Source: Cyclina sinensis
Taxonomy: Eukaryota > Mollusca > Bivalvia > Venerida > Veneridae
Direction of reading: 5' to 3'
Assembly: GCA_012932295.1 (NCBI GenBank)
Contig: JAAONU010000006.1
Span: forward strand, 19,608,904 to 19,672,903
DNA: 64,000 nucleotides
The translations under genes were made by a program, and so were the position numbers. The notes below the pieces were generated by a model. The model ran no database searches. It saw nothing but the letters and a program-made list of their open reading frames with translations, and was not told the origin of the DNA. Shown one piece after another: positions 1-8,800 of this stretch (the first letter of the stretch is position 1; each line of letters begins with the position of its first letter).

Positions 1-504
1 GGTTACAACAGTGAAAATCTGAGAAGTGTCTTTTATCAAGGGTTAAAACCACAGATTAAACAAATGGCCAACTACAAATATGACACAGTAGGAGATTATG
101 ACAGGTTCAAAGTCGAAGTTCGAAAAATTGAAAATGATTTGTCTTCAGTACAAAGTGATACTAAATGTAAAGCGGCCAATAAAGTGGAGGGAAAATCAGA
201 ACTTGCCGAGGTTAAGGATCTGCTCTTGAAAATAGAAGCACGAGTGCAGACCTTTGAACAGAATAAACATGAAGAAACAAGAGGAAGACAGCAGTCGTTC
301 AGAGGTGGAGGTAGAGGTCAAAGAAGAAGAGGATCTTATAGACCTACCCGTCCAATGGCTAGCAGCACTTTTAGACCAAATGTTAATAGAGATAACTCTC
401 GGGGACCCACTAGCACTTTCAACACTCCACGACAGACAGCTTGTTACAACTGTGGTCGTGAAGGGCATATTGCTAGGTTTTGTCAGAACTCGGAAAACCT
501 TTAA
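1..504 (+). pseudogene. gag-like protein C-terminal part with CCHC zinc knuckle (partial)
   Basis: The frame is open from base 1 to the TAA at 502-504, so the start lies outside the window. A charged helical stretch is followed by an Arg/Gly-rich basic segment (about 280-350) and then by a zinc knuckle CYNCGREGHIARFC at 442-483. This order is typical of the nucleocapsid end of retrotransposon Gag, which packages the element RNA. The frame itself is not broken, but the downstream polyprotein is, so I treat it as part of a dead copy. The stop lies 4-6 bases past a -1 slippery sequence, and the pol frame overlaps it. Confidence 0.7.
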
Positions 505-1349
505 GTGCCTCTGTTAATGGACCAAACTTAGGCACTGAAAATGGTCCACAACTTGTAGGAAATTCAACAGAAGTCAATGTTAACATTAATAATATCCAAA
601 CGAAAGCACTTATCGACACAGGGAGCTGCATCAGTTATATTACCGAACAATTTTACAAAGATCATCTCAAGGACATAGAAATTCAACCATTGCAGAATAT
701 TTTTAACGTAGAATGTGCAGATGGCAGCAAACTTCCATACCTAGGATACATAGAAACATCATTTCAAGCAGTTGGAATACCAAACACTCAAGAAAGTACC
801 TACCTATTTCTCATTACGCCAGAAACAAATTATAGCCAAAAGATTCCTATTTTAATTGGTACTAATATTTTGGATGAACTCTTAGGAGAATGCAAGAGAA
901 ATTTTGGAGAAAAATATTTACAGAAAGCAGAATTGCTCACTCCTTGGTACTTGGCATTTAGATGCATATCTTTAAGAGAAAAAGAACTGTCTAGGAACAA
1001 AGATCGTTTAGCTTTTGTCAGAAGTGCTGAACCAACACTTGTTATCATTGAACCAAATTCTTCAGTGAACATCAGAGCATACAGACAAAAATCCAACTGG
1101 AAACAGTATTTACATTCACTTGTGTTTGCTTATAACTGCACTAAGCATGAATCTACTAAGTATACACCATACGAATTTATGTTTGGCCGCAAGCCTAAGC
1201 TCCCGGTGGACAGACTTTTTGAAACTACTATTCAAGAGGAATCTTCATCAGACTACATGGAAAGTCTTAAAGAAAAAAATCAAAGCTACTCAAGAAATGG
1301 TAAGGGAACACAACGATGCAGCAAGACAGAAACAGAAACACTATTATGA
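480..1349 (+). pseudogene. pol remnant: retropepsin-like protease joined directly to integrase C-terminal region
   Basis: This frame carries a retropepsin signature (ALIDTGS at about 603-623) and the later protease motif ILIGTNIL (about 849-872). Around 1075-1100 it passes abruptly into a sequence typical of the end of a gypsy integrase (LVFAYNCTKHESTKYTPYEF, about 1119-1178), with no RT, RNase H or integrase catalytic core. The frame is lost in an A-rich run near 1270-1280. The integrase similarity then continues in frame 1, with a run ending in KQKHYYDKKVKDS before a TAA at 1369-1371. It probably makes no functional enzyme. Confidence 0.7.
492..498 (+). promoter_or_regulatory. putative -1 ribosomal frameshift heptamer GGAAAAC at the gag/pol overlap
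   Basis: In the gag frame this reads G GAA AAC, just before the gag stop at 502-504. The pol frame is closed upstream by TAG at 474-476, so any frameshift must occur in the 28-base overlap 477-504, which contains the heptamer. A -1 slip here enters the pol frame at 498. A heptamer of this form is a known slip site in some retroviruses. I have not shown a downstream pseudoknot. Confidence 0.45.
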
Positions 1350-1371
1350 CAAGAAGGTCAAAGATTCATAA

Positions 1372-1950
1372 TTAGCAATTGGAGATAAGGTTTTAGTCAG
1401 AGTTCTTGCATTCAAAGGAAGACACAAAATTGCCGACAAGTTCGAAGAAGATGTGTATGCAGTAATTGAACAACAAAATAAAGACATTCCTGTATTCAAA
1501 GTTAAATCAGAAAAAGACGTTATAAAGACGTTACACAGAAATCATCTGCTTCCAATAGGCTCATTTAATGAAGAAACAGTAGATCAAAAGATACCGGTAC
1601 TAGAATCAAGAGATAAGGAAATACCTGTACCTAGACCAAGGAAAAGTAAATTGAAAAATGCTGAAGAGATAACTAAAACTGAGCTCACAGATTCGAGTGA
1701 TTCAGAGGAAGAACCTGTCATAGTGACAGTTAGACATGGTGACGCCCATTACTCTGATGAACAAGACAAAGACAATATTAGCACAGAGTCGGAGTACTCT
1801 TTGGAAAGAGACAGAGAAGTGACTATTACAGAGTCTGAGCACTCTGTACAGGATATAGACTGTACTGAAAGGTCAGGTGAGCATGACAGTAGTTTTGTTT
1901 CAGTAACAGATACTGAACTTGTAGTTGAACAGCCCGAGGAGTACAGATAG
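1372..1950 (+). pseudogene. integrase C-terminal domain and tail, separated from pol by a stop codon
   Basis: Frame 1 continues past the TAA at 1369-1371 with a sequence like an integrase C-terminal beta-barrel (IGDKVLVRV..., then ...VIEQQNKDIPVFKV). It is followed by an acidic Ser/Glu-rich tail to the stop at 1948-1950. The continuity with the preceding piece shows that the stop is a lesion rather than a gene boundary. An alternative is a small host ORF starting at the ATG at 1453, but the upstream homology argues against this. Confidence 0.55.
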
Positions 1951-2586
1951 ACAACAAAAAATGAGTAGATGATACTTCTTTTTGATATATTAGCATAGCT
2001 GTTTCACAAAATAAGACATTATTTTGACAAAATAACATTTTACAGAACGACATGGCGCTTTGACATTCTGTCACAGTCAATAGACAAGTTCACAATTCGT
2101 AGACGAGACAGCACGTATAAACATAGCTGTTTGACATAATAAGACAATATCTAGACAAATTAACCCTATAATCACATTTAGACAAAACAACATAAGCATT
2201 TCACAAAATGATATGTTATACGGACAACTTCACCTCATTCGTAGACAAGATAACACATCTTTTTAACATAGTAACATAGCTTGTAGACATAATAAAACAG
2301 TTACAATAGACAAGTGTACCTGATTCGTAGACAAGTCTTTTTGACAAGATAACATAGCTTTATCACAAAATATGACACTATCTGCACCAGATAATCTCAT
2401 GTTTTGACAAAACAACATGGACGCTTCACGTAATAGCACGGTTTTTTAGAGTTCACATGATTGGTAGACAAAATGACACTTGTTTTGACATACATGTAAT
2501 AACATAGCTGTTTCATATAATAAGACACTATCTGGACAAGATAACAAGATATAGGACAACTTAAGACCGCTGTGGCGTTTCATATG
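1951..2586 (+). other. AT-rich 3' noncoding part of the retrotransposon with a recurring GACAA motif
   Basis: No ORF. Variants of gacaa(g/a)ataacatagct and cacaaaataagacact recur about a dozen times at irregular spacing. This looks like a degenerate repeat in the 3' untranslated segment between pol and the LTR. Confidence 0.4.
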
Positions 2587-4000
2587 TAACACCCCGCCTT
2601 AAAGTAGTTTGCAGAGATAAACCTTCTAGTGAGTTGAAAAACGAAGAGATTCCGTGTTCTGGGTATAGGTTTTTACCCAACCCCGAAGTACTTTATAGTG
2701 ACCTTTGATACTTTGAATGGTCTGTCAAGGGCTAACGTCCGAGCTTACATGAGGTTTTTTTTTTTTTAAATCTGTGAAAAACAAACGTATATTTCGCAAA
2801 ATACATTGCTTTTTAGAAAGAAAAAAAGGAAAAAATAAAACGATTTACAGAAAAATTGAACAATACTTGCTTGGATATTTACATTTTTTTATGTTTGTGG
2901 TATATGTTCATATGAGCGGCTAAAGTTTATGATGCTTTTTAAAAGAGTGTACACACGTTTGACCTACATTCAATTTTTTTAACGAAACAGTGAACATTGG
3001 ATTATCATTTTAAGAGATATATTGTTACATTAAAAGAATTTTGTATGCAAATAAAAGTAAGTAACTTGAATTCTTTGTCGTAGATTTCATTCAAATAACT
3101 TTATAGAACGTGTTTGTTGATATCAAATACAAATTTACTATTAACGTAAACGTTTACAAATTTTAATTGATTGTGTGTAAATAATCTTTGTCTACTTTTT
3201 TATTTTCATTATTGAACAAAACTGAAATGCATTCAGTGTGAAGAAACTGGTTACTTCACTGTTTTCGGCTGTAGAAATTCGGCAGCTACTAGTAGCATTG
3301 AAGGTACTAGTAGGGGCGTAAGTTTGAAGGGAATTGTGAATTAATTGTTTTTTAAACCTAAGTTTTCCGAATCTATGCATCTGGTGTCCATCCGTTCTAT
3401 CATAAATTATCATTTCTGTTTCATGCGCACATCGACTTTTTTTTCACATATGCGCTGTCGTTTTAGAGATCACGTACTAGGAGCGTTTTGTTTTATGATT
3501 GTCAGTCATTTTGATTTTTGCTGTTAAATTTACTCAATAAGTTTGCTGTAATTTGCTGTAATGACAGATTTTTGCAACAGAAACACGCAATATACAAATA
3601 TATATAAAATGAACAATTTTTTTTTCCACACACCATTACCCGAGCTTCTTATTATTACATATAAAATTTTCAGTAGATTTGCCCAAGCTTGCTATGACAC
3701 TAAGTTCGACTTAAACAGTGTTAAAACGTTTATGCATGGATACACGCGAATGAAGCAATTTTTTAAAGGCAAATTTTTGATGTTACAAAGCGAAAAAATA
3801 ACAGGTCAAATCTCACACACAGATCTGATTTCACCTGTGTTTTATAAAGGTCGCGAAACAAGATAATGTTAAGCAAGGTCACGATAACCTAATTCAACAC
3901 ATTTTTATTGCTGAAATCTCGGTAAGATCAATTGAAATCTCTGTAAGATCAGTTGAAATCTCGGTAAGATCAGTGCGAACATAAATAAGCGTGACATTCA
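2587..4000 (+). other. possible 3' LTR and AT-rich flank
   Basis: TGTAACACCCCGCC starts at 2586 and has the TG start of an LTR; an AATAAA lies near 3049. No matching LTR copy and no convincing polypurine tract are visible, so the LTR call is weak. Parts (about 2955-3130 and 3650-3990) resemble the segments at 12410-12610 and 11330-11640. Short ORFs here show no recognisable domain. Confidence 0.25.
3913..3978 (+). repeat. 21-bp tandem repeat, three copies
   Basis: The unit tgaaatctcggtaagatcag occurs three times in succession, with one or two base changes between copies. Confidence 0.8.
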
Positions 4001-4039
4001 ACACAGAAAAAACACATTAATATAAAGTATTTTTTTCAA

Positions 4040-4420
4040 TCTTTGTTTTTCTTTGCATAATTCTATTCTTTCTGTCTTTCTTGTTTGTTTGTTTCTTTCT
4101 CTTTGTTTTGTTTCTTCTTTCCTTCTTTATTTGTTTCTTTCTCTTTCTCTCTTACACTGATTATTTTTATTCTTCTTTTGTTCTGTTTTGTTTTCTTTCT
4201 TTCTTTTGCGTTTTCTGTCTTTTGTGTTTCATTTCTTCCTTTTTCCTTACTTTTTTCCTTACTGTTTTACTTTCTTTCTTTCATTCTTTCTTTTTCTCTT
4301 TCTTTCTCTTTTCTCTCTTTCTTTTTTCTTGTTGATTTGTTTGTTTCTTTGTTTTTTTTTCTTCCACGTCCTTTCTTTCTTTTTCTTCTTCTCTTCCATT
4401 ATTTTATCATTAAGATAAAT
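4040..4420 (+). repeat. T/C-rich low-complexity tract (TTTC/TTTG-like)
   Basis: Almost continuous ttct, tttc and tttg runs. Long ORFs rich in Phe, Ser and Leu here are products of base composition. A similar tract sits at 11740-11900. Confidence 0.85.
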
Positions 4421-5174
4421 CAATTTTGTGTATTATTATTCTTTTGGCAGTTTGTAAAAAAGCTCTGAACTACATCGTCGCTTCGCTGCAGTACTTTTTT
4501 TAACGCATCGCCGACAACTTTTGAAAGCAAATCATGATGCCACTGTGATCGCTACGAGAAAATAAACATAAGATCCATTCATTTCCGTTTCAAAATTTAT
4601 TTTTTATTTTTTTTATTATTTTTAAATCTTATTACATTTTTTTGTCGTAAGCCAAAAAGGAATACACATTTCTAAAAGTGTACACGTTTTTTTGGCATTC
4701 TGAATGCAATCAACTTGGTGGCTACTAATTTGACAAGGGAAGTAACTCTGCGTTGAAATTGCTTCCCACTCATACAGTCTTGCTTCCCTTATCGTGTCAG
4801 TTAGACAGATGTAGTTAGCACACTTTTCAGGGATTTTTTTTTTCATTTTCGCCCTCTGTTAAAGAATGATTTAAGTGAACACGGAAGCTGTATTTCGTAA
4901 ATTCACTTATTTTGTTCAAGTCGAATATTTGTGGAACTGCTTTTTGACTCATGATTAGCAGGAGTGTGTAAAATATGCATTTAAAAGCTGACTGTCGTAA
5001 TTCTATTATAAATGGGCGTAGCTACGTGCCCTCCTCCCATTCCCACCCGAAAAAAAACCCCAACAAACAAACAAAAATGGGTCAAAAAGTGCAGCTGATG
5101 TTTCAAGACAATTTGGTCTAAAATTCATGATTTTGTTGTCTTTACTCCTGTAATAAATGTATTCCTCTTTTCAG
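4421..5174. other. AT-rich intergenic sequence, nothing recognised
   Basis: Upstream region of the P450 gene. I see no gene, clear TATA box or ordered repeat. A CTCTTTTCAG at its end could be a splice acceptor for the exon carrying the start codon. Confidence 0.4.
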
Positions 5175-5319
5175 GTTGTTGTATCGTAAATGTCAGTGAG
5201 GCGGTCACAGTTTTAGTTGTCGCTGACCGCTGAATTTCTAAAGTTGTATCTGCCACCTTCACCACGTGATGTACTGACATTGAAAGAATACTTAAATTTG
5301 GGGAAAAGAACTATAAAAC
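5175..5319 (+). other. candidate 5'UTR of the P450 gene
   Basis: A good acceptor (polypyrimidine then AG at 5173-5174) precedes 145 bases that lead to the ATG at 5320. This suggests an upstream noncoding exon outside the recognised part. The alternative is that transcription starts within this stretch. Confidence 0.35.
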
Positions 5320-5877
5320 ATGGGATTGGAACTAATTGTTATTGTGTTAGGCCTTCTTGCTTTGTTTATTTTATTTGGAAAGCCCAGGAGCAAAGGCAAA
5401 AGGATAGCTGGACCTAAAGGTGTACCAGTACTTGGATCTCTCCTTGAAATAGATGACGAAAATATTCACCTAAAATTTCAAGAATACGGGCAACAGTTTG
5501 GAGAAATATTTCAAGTTAAAATGCTTTTTGATAATTTTGTTGTTCTGAATAGTGAAGGAATTATACGCAAGGCGTTCGGTGACGAACAATATAAGATGTC
5601 GTTTAATGATCGCCCGCAGATGTTTTATGGGGATCATTTCGCATGTAACAGTCAGGCTTTATCGTTTGTGGTTGATGGCTCAGGAAACTTCCATAAGACG
5701 GCTAGAAAATTTGTAATGCACGCTTTGCACGCATATGGAAGCGGACTACAGGACTTAGAAAACAACGTAATGGTTGAAATGGCCAATCTTATTCAACGAA
5801 TAGAAACAAGACACGGAGAGGAGATTGAATGTGTGGCAATGTTTCAGAGGTCCCTTTCTAACGTAATTTCACTAGCA
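5320..5877 (+). CDS. P450 exon 1
   Basis: Codes residues 1-186, including the membrane anchor and hinge. The donor GTAAGT is at 5878; the exon ends in phase 0. Confidence 0.88.
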
Positions 5878-8800
5878 GTAAGTTTAAGATAACCACAGTT
5901 AACAAAATTGTTAATAGACAACTTTTGTTTTTACTGAATCGATAAAAATGGTTTTGAGTATCAAGTATCTAGTCTAAAAATACATAGAGGATATTTGTTT
6001 GTTTTTGTAGAAGATGAGAATTTATTTCATCGAGTGAACACCATATGTGATATCTTCACGAGTGGCGCAGCCACGAGTGAAAATATCAACATATGGTGTT
6101 CACGAGATGAAATAAATTCCCATCTTCCACTAAAAAACAAACACATTTTCTTTTTATTTTATGCCAACACGTCAAAAATGGGTATTTTATGACATTTTTA
6201 ATCAGGGCCTTCAATAAATTCCCCATGGTGAGCGCCAAATCAGTTAATGCGTACTTTGGTTACTCCGCACAACAAAAGTGCAGACAATCTCCAATACATA
6301 TGATAACTTTACTTCTGCTGAAATTAACTGAATATACTTTCATCAAATAACATTTATTTTTCTCTACACAGTTTATCAATATTTATTGAATTTTAGCCAT
6401 ACATACTTTAATTATAAAAGCGGATTAATACCGAGTAATATTCAATCAATTGAATTGAAAGTCGGCCATATTGGATATTGTCCATGTGAGTTATGTAAAC
6501 AAATCAGACATTTTAAATAATTTATAGCGAATTTCATCATTGTTCACAACTAGTTAGGCTCAGGAATTCAATATTATAATTGGATTTAACAAGGTAAATA
6601 AATTTCACTCGCTGTCACAGTCTGAAATACAGCGGATTCTCTTGTATTTACGTGGTGGGGAAATTCCTGAAGTTTCATCAAGCCGTAGTTCCGGCACAAA
6701 CAGTGTATTATCAAAATGGTAATTTCACTGATTCAAAACAGTGTATTATCACTTTTATCTCACTGATATTTCCCTATATTTCATTGGTAGGCATAAAATA
6801 AAACATGATAATTAATACAACGAGAGGCTTTTAGACATCAGCTATTACAAAAATCAAGAAGCCTTCTGTACATTTGCAATCTACCTTTTATTTTGGGATT
6901 ATTTTTATTGGCGTAAATATCATACTGAGTGGAAAAGTGACTCTGGTTTATTTTAAGCTCTGCGGAGAAACGATCTCAGATGATGACGCAGATGTCAATA
7001 TGTTCCTGGAAGAAATTCACGCGGAGGACTTCTTTTTGAACTCATTTGTCAATTTCATCATGGCAGCGTTCCCATTCCTGCGTTATCTCCCTGGAAAATA
7101 TGGTGACGAGTATAGAAAGGCCAAAAAAGTAAACGCAAAAATAGTGGAAAGGTACTTTTATGCCCAAAAGGTTAGTACATGTATCTGAAATAAAAGAAAA
7201 ATAAATATCGCTTTAAAATGTTAAAACTTAAGAATGTTAAGAAATGAACAGGATTCGCGGACACTATGAGAATATTGTCTGTTCTTTGACTTGTTTGATT
7301 CTGATTTCGTTTTCGATCTTGTGAGCGTGTAGTTATTCAAACCTACATTTCTTGCTAGAACAAATTCTGTACTTTATAACAAATTTTACCATATACCATC
7401 AACCAAACTTAGAGCTTTATATTTAAGAAACAAAGATATTGCTGATCTAGTAACGATGTTGAAAGACTTCCTTTGTTTTCAGGAAAAGTATACCCCTGGT
7501 AAAGTTCGTGGCCTTGTCGACTTGTTTTTCGATGAGCAGAGAAAACAGGTGGAATTAGGGAGTGAAGTCTTCTTCACGGATGAAAGAATAATTGCTCAGA
7601 TCATAGACATTATTGATGGTGGTAAATATTTTAATGTCAATTTCCATGTCGAGAAAAAAATTTGCTAGGATTCTGACAAGAAAAGAAAAAAAAATGCGGG
7701 TTGTAATTGCAGAAATTCTAGCAATAATAACCAAGAGAAAGAAAAAAGAGATAAAGACAAAATGAAGAAATAAAGAAAATCAAAAAGAAAGAAATTTACC
7801 TATTTTGTTCAGCCATATAATTACAATATAGTGAGCTTCATTTAATACTGCTTATCTTTCCAAAGATATATAAATGATAGGCAGATTGAAAAAAAAACTT
7901 ACAAACCAGATTGAAAACATAAAATAAATTGTTTCAGGAATAACCACAACATGGTCAGCTTTATCTAACACAATGCTAATACTGCTGAATTTCCCAGACT
8001 ACCAAAGAAAAATTCAAGAAGAGTTGGACAATCACATTGGCAACAGACAACCTTCATACAGTGACAGAAATAAATGTACATTCTTTAAGGCCTTCGAGAT
8101 GGAAGTTCACCGGTATCTACCCATCGTACCGCTATTGCTTCCCCATGTTTGCAGACGACACGTAAATTTTGAAGGTTATGACATACCTAAAAATAGCACG
8201 GTAAGAATATTATCGGGAAAAACAGAGTTTCTAGAAAACATATTAAGAAAATTTAGTTTTTACTTCTACTTAACAAATTATAATTAACAAAACTCAACAT
8301 CATTAAATAAAGATGCGTTTCTTTACCAATCGCTATGATGCAGAAAATATTTAATATGCTTGGTATGAATTACCGACTAGCAAGCTATCTTATAACGAAA
8401 TATTATCATCATCATGGCACGTTATATTTTCGGGTTCTACATGATTAAGTCAATATTTACATGGATAAAAAATATTCCACTTTGTTACTATGTAACAGTT
8501 CTCTTACCGCAGCCGAATGACATTCGAACGCATCAAATTTCACATATATAAAGTCAACCGTAACCAGTTTTCGCAAACATCAAGATAATTAAGTCAGCCG
8601 TCTTGGCATAGTGACCTTGACCAAGGGGCCGCTAATCAGCCTACTTACAGGAAGTAAAAGGGAGATAATTTGTTATTTACGTTTCAGGTTATTGGAAATG
8701 CTTGGTTTCTTCATCACAACAAAGAAATATGGGGTGATCCTTGGGTATTTAGGCCTGAGAGATTTCTGGACGAAAATGGAGAATTATTGCCTGCGGAAAA

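Larger units (their letters stand above)
1..2586 (+). mobile_element. Ty3/gypsy-like LTR retrotransposon remnant, 5' cut by window edge, internally deleted
   Basis: Read left to right, the sequence encodes a gag tail with a CCHC zinc knuckle, then a retropepsin-like protease in the -1 frame, then directly the C-terminal part of an integrase. The reverse transcriptase, RNase H and integrase core that normally separate protease from integrase tail are absent. The copy also carries a frameshift near 1270-1280 and an in-frame stop at 1369-1371. It is therefore a defective copy. The element enters from beyond the left edge. Its right end is uncertain; a TGTAACACCCCG sequence at 2586 could begin a 3' LTR. 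Confidence 0.75.

Noticed and set aside
4081..4468. Phe/Ser/Leu-rich ORFs of 76-127 codons
   Set aside because: Products of the T/C-rich low-complexity tract.
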